A stretch of DNA of 64,000 nucleotides from Vanilla planifolia (GCA_023846275.1 JAIUJO010000072.1:1571599-1635598); one strand, 5' to 3'. Positions 1-16,300 are shown, counted from the first letter of the stretch. Notes: generated from the letters alone by a model not told the origin. Numbers and translations: made by a program.

Positions 1-3000
1 TCTACACTCATGTGACCTTTACTTTTAATTGGTAGTATAAGATATCTTTTGGTTATATCGTTTTTAGCATTAATATATTTTTGTTTAATATGAAAATTGT
101 AATTTATTAATTTTTAAGATTAGTTTGTTTAGTAATTAATAGTTATTCTAAATGTGGATTCATCAAGATGAAACAAATATAGTTGGGTTAATCGCAATGA
201 GTTCAAATAAATTAAAAAGTTATTATTATATTTTTAATTATTTAATTTTCTAAGGTTTTTGTATAATTTATGAGATATTTTTATTCATACTTGATTTGAC
301 AAATGAGCATGTTCAATTAAATATTTTAATTATCTTGTAATTTAATATTCTTATAAAATTTATAAGATTATTACAAATTACTTTCTTTGATTTGGTTATA
401 TTATGTTGCATGAGTTTGTCTCATTTGTACTTTAATGCACACGTACTCAAAATTAAGATAATAATTTATTAATATTGATGCCTATTCAATTTGCTTATAT
501 AGAGTAATTCCAAATGAGGATCACTGGAGAGAAAGAATGTCATATGACAAACCTCAATGAGCTCTACATAGTTATATATGCATTTTTATTATTTTATATA
601 TTTTATTTTCTAGGTTTTTTGGATGATTTACAAGAGGTTAGATTGATACCTAATTTAACTGTCATAAATGATATAAATGATTGCCTTAGTGTATTAGAAC
701 GCAAACATCCCATATAATTTACATCATATTTTAGATGTTTTACATACATTTGGTTATATCATTATGAAACTATAATTCTCCACTCCTTTCTTTTACATCA
801 CTTTCATTTGGTTGTGGTATATTTCCTTAACTCATATCATTTCAGCATTAACATATATTTAATTTATAATAAAAATAAATGTTTTAGTATTTATAATTAT
901 TTTACTTGGTAATTTATAATAATTGCAAACTAGATTTGATCAAAAAAACAAACTCCATTGGACAACACTAATGAGCTTGGTTAAGTAAAATTAATGTTTT
1001 TTAATTTTAAATATTTTATTTTCTATTTTTTTTGCATGCTTTATAAGATATTTGAATCATATCTATTTTGATGATTAAGAATATTACACTCAATTTGTTT
1101 AGCATCATAGAATGCAACCTTGTTTCATAGTTAATCTTATTTATCAAAAGTTTTTCCTTCAGTTTGAATAAATTATAATTCTCTTATGATGTGACCTTTA
1201 CATTGCATTGATTTGGTTATATTTTATTGCTTCAATTGAACTCATTTCAACCTTGACATAAATTTAATTTATATCAAAATAAAAAGTTATTTTTTTCTAC
1301 TTATTTAATTTTTATAAATTATTGTAATTCTGAAAAAGATTTGATGTAGAATAAAAAAATGTTATTCATTCATCCTAATGGAGAATCAAAAAAATTTAAT
1401 TTTTATATTTTTTAAATATTCCCTTGGGTTTTGATGAATTAGAACGTTGCATTTTCTCTTTAATGTCTTCGAATACCATATTGCTCTATAATTGATTTCT
1501 TTAACTCAAATTTTTTACTTTGATTTAGTTATATTACTATGTACCTCTAAGTCTCCTTTCATGTGACCTTCGCATCATCTTGATTTTTTTATATTGCATT
1601 GCTTCAATTTATCTCGTTTCAACCTTTATATATATTTATTTAATATTAAGAAAATAATTACTATTATTTATGAATTTTTACATTGCTAACTTGCAACAAA
1701 TTAAAACAAGGTTTGAACGAGATGAAATTATTGTTGTTGGGCTCGTGCTAATGATATTTATGCTATAAATATTCGTTTTTATTCTTTCAAACAATTATCT
1801 TCTATGATTTTTCCATGGTTTGTAAGATATGTTTAAATTTTTATCCAGTTTCATGATCAAGGTCACCTTCAATTTTTAGTATATGGATTACTACTTTCTT
1901 ATACATTTTATCACATTTTTTTAAAATTTTTTTCTTTGATTTGAATGCATTACAATCAAACTCTAATTCCCTACTTGTGTGAGCTTTATATGACTTTGAT
2001 TTTGTTACATTACATTGCTTCAATTTATCTCATTTTAGCTTTAATATTTAATATTAAATTTTATTTGGAATTTAGGTGTGATCAAGTAAAAACAAATGTC
2101 ATTCAAATAATCTCATTGATCATTATTCAATTAAAAATTATTTTTTTAAGATATTTTAAATATTTTATTTTCTAAAATCTTGTCATATGACATTTGCATC
2201 AGTCTGATTTGAATATATTAAATTACTTCTATTTATATCATTTCACTTTAATATATATTGACTTAATATTCAATTATTATTCATTATCATTTTTTGTTAT
2301 TTAATTTAGTAAATTGTAATAGTTCAAAAGAATGTGTGATTCAATAGAAACAACACCATAAAACTCTTCTTGACAAGCTATATTTAATAAAATATTCAAT
2401 TTTATAATTTTAAAAGTTTTTCTAAGGTTTTGCACATTTTATGAAATATATCGATTCATATCTTATTTCAAGATCGATGATATTACATTTGATCAACTTA
2501 GTATCTTTAAATGTAGCTCTTGCAATCTCATTATTTCATTGTTTTTACTTTTATTTGATAATTTCGCCATTATACTTTAATTCCAAACGATGTTTAATAA
2601 AGATGAAGCAAATGTCGTTGGACTCTTCTCATTAGTTTTATAGAATTAAACATATACTTTTATATTTTCAACATATTTTACTTTATAGTGTTCTTACATT
2701 CTTTACAAGATAATTTTATTTGTACTAGATTACACAACAGATGATATGACCCTCAAAATCCTTTATATGACATTACCACCAAGGACAACACACTCAATCT
2801 TCATAGTACCCTAAGAAAAATTCTTATATTCAATTTATGCCATTTTTCAAATTTCTTACTCCTTTTTTTTAATGTGAGGTAATTCTAAAGAAGATTGAAT
2901 GGCGACAAAACAAACATCATTTTATTCATCTAATTGAACAATATGAAATTCAACATTTATTTTTATTACACTTGATTATCATAGTATTTATGAATGAAAT

Positions 3001-6000
3001 TTTCCTAGATAAGTTATTGCAATTGCTCAAAATTTTTGCTTTGATTTTGTTATATTATTATGAAACTATAATTCTCCTCTTTTTTAAGCTTTACATCATT
3101 TAGATTTACTTATATATATTGATTAAATTTGTGTCATTTCATTAATAATAAACATTTACTTGTTATTAAGTTAAAAATTCAATATGATTTTTACATATTA
3201 TTGTGGTAATTTACATTAATTCCAATGGACGACCAATAAAGATGAAACAAATGTTGATGGACTCATCTTGACGCTCTTATGCTTACTAAATATTCGTTTA
3301 TATAATATTAAATAATTTATTTTACATATTTTTTTATCTCTTATGAGATATTTTGATCCATACTTTATTTGATAGTTGAAGATCATGCACTTGATGACCT
3401 TAATATCTTGGTATGTGGTTATCTCGCATAATTTATCTCACTTTTGAAATTTCTCACTTTGATTTGGTTATTTATTGTGTAACTTTAAATCACTTCTCAT
3501 GTGAACTTTATATTGCTTTTTCTTTAATTTATTAGAATCTTCAATTTATTTCAATTATGCTTTAATATAGTTTCTCTTAATGTTAAAGTTATAACTAATT
3601 ATTTTGTCAACTTATTTGCTTTGTAATTTCTTTTTGTTGTGAATGGCTTCAATCAGGACAAAACAAACATCATTTGACTCATTTGATAAGGTCTATCCAA
3701 TTAAACATTCATTCCTCTCTTTTAAATGTTTAATGTTCTAGTTATTATGGATGCTTTATGATATATTTTGATTCATACCTAATATGATGATCAATGTTGC
3801 TGCATTTATCTTTTTAGTATCCTAGAATATAACTTTTATTTACTTTGATTTTGATATGTTACAATGAAACTCGAGTTACCCTATCGTAAGACCTTTACAA
3901 TGCCTTTATTTTGCTATATTACATTACTTCAATTTATCTTATTTTGGTAATTAACATAAATTCTATAATAGGTCTTATGAAGATGAAACTTATCAAGCTC
4001 CTCTCAACAATCTCCATCTAATTAATTTCTAATTATTACTTTTTTAAATAATTTTATTTTCTATGACTTGGTCATGCTTTAAGTGATAGTCTGATTCATA
4101 CAATAGTTGATGATCAAGAAGGTTACACTAGATCTCCTTAGTTTCATTGAATTCAACTTTCTCATATAATTTATTTTGATTTTTCAAATTTCTCTTTCGT
4201 TTAGTTATATAACTATGTAGTTTTAAACCCCAATAGTGTGACTTTTACATCCCTTTGTTTTAGTTATATCACATCGCTTGAATTTATCTTATTTTTAGCT
4301 TACTAAATATTTACTTAATATTAAAATAATAATCTATTATTATTTATGCTAATTTACTTTTATTATTTGTGGTAATTTTAAATGACATCGCATTGAGATG
4401 AAACAAACGTTGCTTAACTCAATTAAATAGCACTATCAAATTAAATAATTTTTTTTCTATTTTTAGTAATATAATTTCTTATAGTTTTTTATGATTTATG
4501 ACACATTTCAATTCATAGCCTATTTGGAAATAAGGGATGTTGCACAACAACTCTTTAGTACAATGCAATGTTACTTTCCTATTCAACTTGTATGATTTCT
4601 TCAAGTTTTCTTTGATTTTTTGATATCACTATGTATCTCAAAAATCTTCTCATAAAAAACCTTTACAACTCTTTTGTTTTGTTCAATTATATTTCTTTAA
4701 ATTATGACATTTAAGCTTTAAAAGATATTTATTTAATATTCATTAATTGTTTATTTTTATTTATGCTTATTTATTCTCATATCTCACAATAATTTGAAAA
4801 CAAAGTCAAACTCAAAAAAAGCAAATATTATTGGACATGTCTTTATGACGGACTCAATCTGATGAATAATTCATTTCTATTTTCCTTAATATTTTTCTCC
4901 ATGATTATTGCAAGCATTCCAAGTTATTTTGATTCATATCTAATTTGTTGATCGAGGACAACAGGCTTTATCTCATTGGTTTTTTTGAATATGACTTTCT
5001 TATGCAACTTATCTCAATTCATTAAATTTTTTGGCATTTTTTTTATTTAGATATAATACATTGCTTCAATTTAGCACTTTTTTACTTTAATATATATTTA
5101 TGTGATATAAAATTACTAATTTATTACTTTTTATGCTTATTCATTTGGTAACTCATAGTATTTCCAATTGAGGTATGTGTGTGCCAAAATAATCATCCAA
5201 TTAATAAGCTATATTTAGTTAGATTTTTTTATTTTTTAGATATTTTATTTTCTATGTTTTTGGCATGTTTTACAAGTCATTGTGATTTATACCTGATTAA
5301 TAATTGAGATTATTACAAACTTTTTGTGAGTTAATTTCACAATTTTTTTCTCTATTTTGATGTTATTTCTATGTGACAAGATCTCACAACTCGTGTGATC
5401 ACTTCTTTTTTTTATAACTACATTACATCAACATATCTTGTTTTACCATTAATATATAATTGTTTATTGTTTAAAAAATTATTTGTTAATATTTATTCTA
5501 GTTTAATTTTCTAATTGGTGGAATTTTGAAAGAAAGTCTAATGAAGAATAAATAAAAGTTGTTGGCCTTGTCTAAATGAGTTCTATCAAATTAAAATTTT
5601 ATTTTTATGTTTTAAAACTTTTTTACTTTTTTTTTGAAAATGTTTTTCTATTCATTTTGATTTATAACTAATTTCATAATCAAGGATGTAATACTTGATT
5701 CCCTTAGTATTTCAAAATACAACTTTCTTATACCATTTATATCATTTCACCAAATATTTCATTTTGATATGCTCATAGTATTACATATCTCTAAATCAAA
5801 TCTCTTATGACATTTACAATATTATGATTTGATTATAATACATTACATTATTTTATCATATATTATCTTTAATATATATCTTGTTAATAATAAAATAATA
5901 ATTTATTTTGATATATTAATTTGTTTTGGTATCTCACATTAATCTTAAAGGAGTTTTGATCAAGAGGAAAAAAAGTTGTTGCACACTATTAGCTTGTGAT

Positions 6001-9000
6001 ATACATTTAAATATTCTTTTTTTAATATTTAAATATTTCATTTTCTTTGAGTTTGGCATACTTAAGGAGCATTTTAATCTGTACCTTATTTGATGATCAA
6101 GGAATTTATTTTGAATAACATAGTTTCTTGGAATGAAATGTTCATATATAATTAATCTTATTTATTAAAATATGTTGATTTGATTTAAAACAATTACTAC
6201 GTATCAATAAATATTTATTATAGTCCTTTTACAATGTAATGATATTGTTAGATTACATTTTTTTATTTATCTCATTTTAACTTTAATATATATATATAAA
6301 GTTAATTAATATTAAAAAAATTCAAATTGTTTTTACTTATTTAACTTTGTAATTTATTATATAACTCAAAAAAAGGTATGATAGTGAAGAAAGAAACATA
6401 GTTGGCTTTTTTAAACAACCTTTATCCAATTAAATATTCTTTTTTATATTTTAAAATATTTTCTTTTTTAGTGTTTTTGCAAGGTTTATATGACATTTTG
6501 ATTCATACCTAACTTAAGGATAGATGATGTTATATTTTATCCCTAAGGTATCTTGAGAAGAAAATTTCTCATTCATTTATTCTATTTGTTCAAATTATTA
6601 ACTTTGATTTGCTTATATTATTATGTAACTAAAAATAAATTTTGTGTGACATTTACACAACTTTTATTTTGTTATATTACATTACTTCAATTTATGTTAT
6701 CTAATCTTTTAATATATACTTAATGTTGAAATAATAATTTATTATTATTTATAGCTATTTATTTTTAGTTTGTATTCATTTTGAAGGTAGATCAAGCAAG
6801 ATCAAAATAAATCTCATTAGACTGCTCCAAAATAGTGTTATCTCATTAAATATTCAATTTTGTATATTAAAATATTTTTTCTATGTCTTTAACAAGACTT
6901 ATTTGACATTTTATTTTGTAAACTTTTTTATGATCATGTATATTGCACTTGATCTTCTTAGTTTCTTTGAATCGAACTTCCCACAACAGTTAATGTAATT
7001 TTGATTGAATTGTTGCTTTGATTTTGTTATACCACTATGTAGTTGTAACCCCTTCTCATCTGAACTTTATACACTTTATTTTGGATATATTATTTTACTT
7101 AAACTTATCTCATATCAAGTTTATTATCAATTTCTTTTAAAGTAAAAATAATAATTTGTTATTATTTATACTTATTTACTTTGATAATTGATAGTTTTAG
7201 CTAATTTTATTTTTTTATAATCAAATAAACATCACTAAACTCATCTCGACAAGCTTTTTATAACCAAATATTCAAATTTATATTTTTTATACAACATATT
7301 TTTTATAGTTTTGGCAAGTTTTATCATACATTTTTTTCATACTTTATTTGACGAATGAGGATATTACAAAAAATCTCTGTAATATCTTAAAGTGTATCTT
7401 TAATGTACAACTTATGTCATTTTGGCAAAAATTTTACTTCGATTTTATTATATTAGTATATAACTAAAAAACCTTGTATCATGTAACATTTATGACCCTT
7501 TTTTTATGCTACATTTCTTTATGTTTTCTCATTTATGCTTTAATAAAAGTTTACCTAATGTTCAAATAGTAATTATTTTTACTATAATACCTTATTTATT
7601 TTGGTAATTTGCTAAAAATTCAATTGAGGTCAAATTTTGCAAAAAAATGTCATTGGGTCATTCTTAATGACCTATATCCAACAAAATATTCTTTTTTTAT
7701 TTTTATATTTTTTGTCTTTAAGGATTTTAGCAAGATTTATGAGATATTTAGTTTTACAGCTTATTTGATGATCAAGATCATTACACTTGATCCCTTAGTA
7801 TCTAAGAATATAACTTTCTAATAGAGTTAATGTCATTTTATCAAATGATTTGCTTTGATTTGGTTATGTTGTTTTGTGACTCTAATTTTGCTCTCATATG
7901 ATCTTTTCATGGCTTCAATTCCAAACAAGGCTTGATTGAGAGGAAATAAAATATCGTTTGACTCATCTCAATAAGGATTTGGTTCTCTTTATGATCCATC
8001 TCATTGGTACCTAATTTGAAAATTGAGGACAGTACCCTAAATTTTTTTATTATCTTGGAGTGTAACTTTCTCGTATTATCTAATTCATTTTCTCAAATTT
8101 TTTTACTTTGATTTGGATATATTGCTAAGAAAGATTGATTCATTTTTACTATTACCTTTACATTCCTTTGATTTTGTTATATCACATTATTTTGAATTAT
8201 ATTATTTTTGCTTAATATATGTTTAAATAATACATAAATTATTATTAAAAAATTTTTATTCTCATTTTTGTTTATGGGTTTATTGTAATCCCAAACGAGG
8301 TTAAATCGAAGCAAAAAAATGCCATTCCACCTATGTTGACATGCTCTATCAAATGAAAAGTCAGTTATTATATTTTTGAGTAATTATTTTTTTATTATTT
8401 TTGTATGCTTCACAATATAATTCAATTTGTTCCTCATTTGATGATTGACTTTGTGACTCTAAATGGCCTCATTATCATGGTATTCAACTTCCTTGTATAA
8501 TTTTTTTCATGTCTTCGAATGTTTCACTTTAATTAATTGATATATGACATTTATTTAATTTATCTTATTTTGAATGTAATCTATATTTAATTAATAAAAA
8601 TTTGTTTAAACTTAGGCTTATTTGTTTTTGTAATTCATAAAATTTACAAATGAGATCCATTTCTGATGAAACAAATGTCATTATACTTGTCTTAATTAGT
8701 CTTATCATATTGAGTATTATTTTTATAATTTTAAATATATTTTCTATTATTTTTTCATGCTTTATGATTCCTTTTGAGTATAACCTAGCCTAACAATTGA
8801 GAATGTTACACTCGATCACCAAAGTAACAAGGAATGAAATTTTCCCATGCATTTTATTTGATTTATTCAAACGTTTTGGCTTTCACAGGTTTTATTACTA
8901 TGTAATTCTCATGTGACCTTTGTAGCGCTTCAATTTAATTATACTACATTGCTTTAGATTTTATTATTTTCAAGTTAACATTTATTTATTCAATATGAAA

Positions 9001-10370
9001 ATAATCATTTATTATTATTATTAATGTTTATTTAATTTTATATTTTGTAGTAATTCCAAATTAGGTCCAATTTAGATAAAAGAAAGGTCTTCAAACTTTG
9101 CCATACATGTTACATCCAATTAAATAATAATTTTTATATTTTTGGACAATTTATTTTGTAGGGTTTTTAGAAACATTATGGGCATTTGTACTCATACCTA
9201 TTTTGATGATTGGGGATCAAGTAATTGATCACTTCATTATCATGAATGCAACTTTCCAATACAAATTTTCCTATTTCTCTTAATATTTTCCTCAACTTTG
9301 TTGTATTACTACAAAGCTATAATTCCCCACATTTGTACCCTTTACATTGCTTTGATTTTTTTATATTATATTGTTTCAATTTATGTTATTTTTAGCATCA
9401 AATAAATTTACTTTTAGCTATAATATTAATGTAAGTATGCTTATTTACTTTGGTATATTGCAACAATTGAGAATGTGTCTAATTGTTGTGAATCAAATTT
9501 TTTTGGAGACATCCTTGCAAGGTCTATCAAATTAAACATCTATTTCTGTATATTAAATTATTTTATTTTTTTGAGTTTTTGTAGGGTTTATCAAACATAT
9601 CGATATGTACCAGATTTTTTAGTCATGGGGTTTATAGTCGACCACCATATTGCAAAACTGTAATTCCTTTCTTATAACCCTTGTAAAGCTTCAATTCAGT
9701 TATATTTTATTCCTTCAATTTAATTTTTTTCTACTACAACAGATACCCTCACAAAATAAAAATATTAATTTATTATTATTATGTTTTCTAGATCAATAAT
9801 TCATAAAAAATTAAAATAAGGTGTAATCAACAAAATACAGAAGTCATTGCACTCATCTTTACAAGCTCTATCCAATTGAAATTTCTTTTTGACCTTTACT
9901 TTGCTTTAACTTGGTTATATTACATTTCTTCATTTTAACTTACTTCATTTTTTATATATATTATGTTAATATTAAAATTGTAATTAATAATTTTTATGCT
10001 TATTTAATTTTGTCATTTGAAGTTTTTTCAATTGATGTTTAAATGAGATGAAATAAATGTTGTTTTAATCATCTTGATGAGCTTTACACTAGGAAATATT
10101 TCCTTATCATTTTTAAATATTTAATATTCTAAACTTTTAGCATTTTTTGCAAGATATTTTGATTTGTATTTCAATTGATGAAAGACAACATTACACTCAA
10201 TCTTCATATTATCTTGGAATGCAACTTTCATTTATAATTTGTCTGATTTGTTTAAAGCTTTATCATTAATTAGTTTATATTAATTTGAAAATGAAAATTT
10301 CCTCATGTGACATTTACAGTGCTTCAATTTAGTTGTATTTCAATTTTTTAATTTGAATCATTTTAGCTTT

Positions 10371-10395
10371 AATATATATATATATATATATATAT
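10371..10395 (+). repeat. (AT)n microsatellite
   Basis: An AT dinucleotide run of about 25 bp sits just after ttagctttaat, at the monomer position that normally carries only a few AT units (taatatatatttactt). Confidence 0.95.
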
Positions 10396-13300
10396 TTCAT
10401 TTATATAATAATTTGTCATTATTTATTCTTATTTAGTTAAATTAGTTATAATTTTTCCAACAAGGCCTCATCAAGAAAACCTTATGCCATTGGACTTGTC
10501 TCGACTAGCTTTATCTAATTAAATAATCTTCTTTTATATGTTTTTAAATATTTTTTATTATTTTTACAAGCTTAGGGAGATGTTATGTCTTGTTTCTTGT
10601 TTGGCGATAAATGATGGCACACTTGGCATTTAAGTATCAATTAATGCAACTTTAAGGTAATATTTACTTTTCTCCATGTCTTTCTTTCATTTCGTAATAT
10701 TACAATGGAAAAACAATTATCAACTCGTGTGACCATTAATTTGCTTCAATTTTGTAACAGTACTTGCTTCAATTAATCTTATTTTAGCTTTAACATATAT
10801 ATAAAAAATTTGAGATAATAATTTATTATTTGCTTAATTTAGTAATTTGTTTTAATTTCAGACGAGGTCTACTTTACAAGAAAGAAGCATTACTCCAGTC
10901 ATTTAGACAAGTACTATCCATTTAGATATGAATTTCAACATTTTTTAACTATTATATTTTCCAAGATTTTGGCATATTTTTCGTGGTTTTTTTATTCTTA
11001 CTTTATTTGATGATCGAGAATACTACACATCAACCCTTAATATCTTTGAATGAAAATTTCTAGTGCAATTTGTCTAATTTCTCTAAATTTTCACTTTTAT
11101 TTTGTTATATTACTGTGGAAGCCTAATTATGCTTTCTTATGACCTTTATATTACTTTTGTTTAGTTGTATTACTTTGTTCAACTTTGTCTCATTTTTTCT
11201 TTAAAATATATATCTAGTTATTTTTAAAATAATAATTTATTATTATTATTTTTATTTACTTACATAATTTATAGTAATTCCAAATATATCCAATTAGGAT
11301 GAAACAAAGGTTGTGAACACATCTTAACCATCTATATCCAATTAAATATTCATTTTTATCACTTTAAAAATTTTATTTTCTCAGTTACTAGTACACTTTA
11401 TTGGTCATATCATTTGTACCTGATTTGTTGACTGAAAGTTTTACATCGGATCTCCTTCCTATAAAATTATAATTTTCAACTTGTGTAACCTTAATATCAC
11501 ATTGATTAAATTATATTAAATAATTTTTAATTTATCTTATTTTAGCATTAATATATAATTACTTAAAATTAAAATAATAATTTGTATTACAAATATTTAA
11601 TTTTGTAATTTTTAGAAATTCCAAATGAGTTCTACTTGAAATGAGTGAAAATGCTTTGGATTCGCCTCAACCAGTTCAATCTAATTAAATATTAATTTAA
11701 ATTATTTCAAAAATTTTCATTTTGGAGGTTTTTTACACTCAATAGGAGATATTTGAATTGTACATGAGTTAAGAAATGAGTATATTCCACTCGATCTTTC
11801 AGTAGTTGCAATATCATTTTTCTCTACAATTTATCTCATTTATAATATTGTTTTTCTTTTATTTAGTTTTATTACCATGTAAATATTATTTTCTTCTTAT
11901 GTGACCTTTACATTTCTTTGATTCTGTTAAATTATATTTCTTGAATTTATCTATTTTAGGATTTAAAATATATTTACTTTGCATTAAAATAATATTTTAT
12001 TCTTTCTTATGCTTTTTTACTTCAAAATTAAAAGTAGTTCCAAAATACGTTTGATCATGGCATAAAAATGTCGTTAGAATCTTCTCGATGAGTTCTAACT
12101 ACTAAACATTAATGTTTTTATTTTTTTTAATTATAGTTCCTCTAGTAGTTTGGCATGATTGATGAAACATTTCGATTCATACCAAACTTAATGGTAAAAA
12201 AAGGTACACTTGATCTCCTTATTATTAAGGAATGTAACTTTCTCATAAATTTTGACTAATTCCATCAAAATTTTCACATTGATTTTGTTATATAACTTTA
12301 TTACAATTTATCATATTTTAGACTTAGTACATGCTTACTTAATATTAGAATAATAGGTTGTTATTATTTTTTCTTATTTACTATTATGATTCGTACTAAT
12401 TCTAAATGTAGTCTAATGAAGACAAAGCAAATGTCATTTCATTCATCACAACGATCATTATTGAAATAAATATTCAATTTTTTGTATTTTAAATATTTTA
12501 TTTTCATTGATTTTTTTCATAATAAAATTTTTTTATTCATACCTTATTTAAGAATTCCTTAGTATCTTGGAATGTAATTTGCCCTTATAATTTTTAGTTT
12601 TTTTCAAATGTTTTACTTTAAATTGCTTTTGATAATATGTAAGTCTAAATATACTCTCAAATGACATTACATTACTTTGATTTTTCTAGTATTTTTTTTA
12701 AATTCTATTTATTTCATTTTTAATATACATTTACATAACATTTAAATAATAATTTGTCATTGTTTGACCTTGTTAAATTTTTCATGAAAATTCTAAAGAA
12801 TGTCTAATTTAGTCAAAACAAAAGTCATTTTACTCATGTTTATGTTCTCCTTTCATTTAAATATTTCATTCAATATTTTGGAATATTTTATTTTCAAAGT
12901 TTTTTGCCTTACTTTAGCAAAAATTAAGATTCATATATGATTTTATGATTTAGATTGTTATTACTGATCTAGTAATTATTTTACAACATAAAATTCTTGC
13001 ATAATTTGTGAAACTTCTTCCAAGGTTTTATTTTGATTTGGTTACATTACTTTGTGACCACAAATCTCCTCTCGCATGACCTTTACATAACTTCGATTAA
13101 GTTACATTACATTGTTTCCATTTATATCATTTCATCTATAATTTGTATCTACACATTATTAAAATAATAATTTATTGTTATTTATTCTTATTTTTTTCCT
13201 TGTTTGTAGTAATTTTCAATGAGGGCTGCTTGAGATGAAAAAATCATCATTGGACTAGTCTGTATGTGCACTATCCAATTAAATAATCTTTTTTAGTTTT

Positions 13301-16300
13301 TGAGCATTTTGTTTTCTAACATTTTTGTATTTTTATTTTTATTTGATTTGATTAATAAGGATATTACACTTTAGCATGTTAATTTCTTTAAAACAAACTT
13401 TCCTATAAAGTTTATCCCATTCTTCTAACTTTTTACTTTAAGTTGGTGTACCATAATAAAACAATAATTTTCCTCTTGCGTGACCTTTATATAACTTTAA
13501 ATTATTGTATTATATTTCTTAAATTTATCTTATTTTAGTTAGAAGATATATTTTTCTTATTATTGAAATAATACTTTAATATCATTGGACTAATAATAAC
13601 TCCAAACAATATACTTCAGAAATAATAAACATCATTAGACTCATCTTAATAAAATATATGCTGCTAAATATTCATTTCTATATCTTTAAAAATTTTATTT
13701 TCTAGGATTTTTGTAGGTTTTACGAGGAAATTTTGTTTGCATGCTATTTGATGATCGATAATGATGCACTTGTTGTCCCTAATATCTTGGAAAAAAATTT
13801 TCTCATATAATTTATCAAAATTGCTAAACTTTCTCTCTTTTGATAATTATATTACTATGTAACATTAAATTTCCTCTCATGTCAACTTCACATCATTTTC
13901 ATTTGGTTATATTACATTGCTTCTATTTACATCATTACAATTTTATTAGAAGTTTAGTAAATATTTTAATAATAATTTATCATATTTTTTTCTTAATATT
14001 TTTTTAATTCATAGTAATTATTCATGAGATCTTATAGAGTTGATGTAAACATAAGTAGACTCATCTCAATCAATTATATAGCATTAAATATATATATTTT
14101 TATATCTTTAATATTTTATTTTTTAGTCCTTTGGTGCATTTTATTAGACTTCTTGATTCCTTCCTAATTTTTCTATTGAGGATGATACTTTTATTCATAT
14201 AATATTTAGATTATAACTTTCCCACAAAAGTTGTCACATTTCTTCAAAATTTCCACTTTTGTTGATTCATATTATAATAAAACTTAAATTATTTATTTAT
14301 GAGACCTTCACCTAATTTTTATTTTGTTATATTGCATTAGTATAGTTTATCTCATTTTAGCTTTATTATTTGTTTATGAAATATTTAAATAATAACTTAT
14401 TATTAATTCTACAAATTTTTAAATTCAACTTACAATATTTTTGAATAAGGCAAAGTTGAGGTAGAAAAAATAATGTTGGACTCATCTTAATGACTTCTAC
14501 ACTTTTAATTAAATATTCATTTTTATAATTTTAAATATTATTTAATGGTTTTTGTAAGCTTTAGGAGATATTTTTAATCGTATCACATCCAACGATCAAT
14601 GATGATGCTCTCAAAATCTTGGAGTGTAGCTTTCACATATTTTTTAAATTTTTTCTACAAAGTTTTTCCTTCAATTTTGTTATATTACATTGTAACTTGA
14701 AATCTTTTCACATGCAACTTTACATCTCTCCAATGTGGTTATATTATATTGAATTAATTTAGCTTATTTTAGATTTTTAATACATTTAGTTAATATTAAA
14801 ATAAAATTTTATGATTTATATACCTCTTTACTTTAGTAATATGGTAGTTCTAAATAAGTTCCAATCATGATGAAACAAATGCTACACTCAATCTCTCTTA
14901 TATCTTGGAATATAACTTTCTATTACTATTTGTCTTATTTATCATATTTTTTCCTTTGATTTGGTTAGATTACATTATGACGCTAAATCCCCTTCTTTGT
15001 TACTACACATACTTCTTTTGAGTTACTTATTTTAAATTTATCTAATTTAAACATTAATATAGATTTACTTAATGTTAAAATAATAATTTATTAATATTTT
15101 TTTTATTGGTAATTAACCAAAATTCCAAATGAGGTCAAATTTGAGATGAAATAAACTTCATTTGACTTTTCTCAATGGCCTTTATCCAATGCAAACTCAG
15201 TTATATATTTTCAATTATTTTATTTTAAAGTAATTTTTTATGCCTTATAAGATATTTTTAGTTATACACAATTTTGTGATCAATAATTTTACACTAAATC
15301 ACCTAAGTATCTTAAATGGAAACTTTCCCAAATAATTTATTTCATTTTTTAAATCTTTTCTCTTTGATTTGGTTATATTACTATGAGGCTCTATATCTCC
15401 TCTCATGAAGCATTTATGTCACTATGATTAAGCTCTATTATATGGCTTCAATTTATGCCATTCCAACTTTAATAGATTGATTTACTTGTTGTTAAAAATG
15501 TTTCATTAGTTTTTCTTATGTGATTTTTTAAATAGTAGTATTTTTAAAGCTTGTTTTACTGAGAGTGGACAAAGTCATTGAAGCTATCTAGACAAGTTTT
15601 ATCAAATTAAGTGTTCATTTATAAATTTAAAAATATTTTATTTTCTATGTCTTTGGCACCTTTATCTAGACATTTTGATCATTATTACTTTTATTGATCA
15701 AAGAAGTTACTCTTACTTATAATTGAAATTTGTAGAAATTGAAAATGTTTTCAAATTGAGGTGAAGAAAAGATTGTTGGACACATCTCAATAATCTCTAT
15801 GAAATTAAATATTTATTTCATCATTTTAAAGTATTGTGTATTATATTTTTTCATTTTTTAGGAAATATTTCAAATTCTATCCAATTTGACAATAAACAAT
15901 GTTACACTTGATCTACTTTGTATATTCAAATATAAATTTCTATATCATTTTTGTCATTTTTTCTAGTTTTTCAATCTCATTAGCTTAAAATAATTTTTCT
16001 CTATAAATCTCATCTCATTTGATCATTATATTACTTTCATTTAGTTATATTATATACTTTAATTAATCTAATTTTAGCTTTTCTATATATGTACTTAATA
16101 TTAAAATATTTTTTTATTATTTATGTTTTTTAAATTTGATAATTTATAATATTCCAAAAGGTATCAATTTAAGTTGAAACTAATATCTTTAGACTCAACT
16201 TAATAAGTTCAATTGAATTACATAGTTTTCTAATATTAATTTATTTTTTTTAGGATTTTAGCAAGCTTAATGAGTCATTTTTATTGAAATTGCATTTGAT

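Noticed and set aside
514-717. Open frame of 67 codons near the left end, and the other short plus-strand open frames of segment A
   Set aside because: All run over repeat boxes, share the same phrases with other monomers in frame, and have no domain or codon signal. They are by-products of the repeat.
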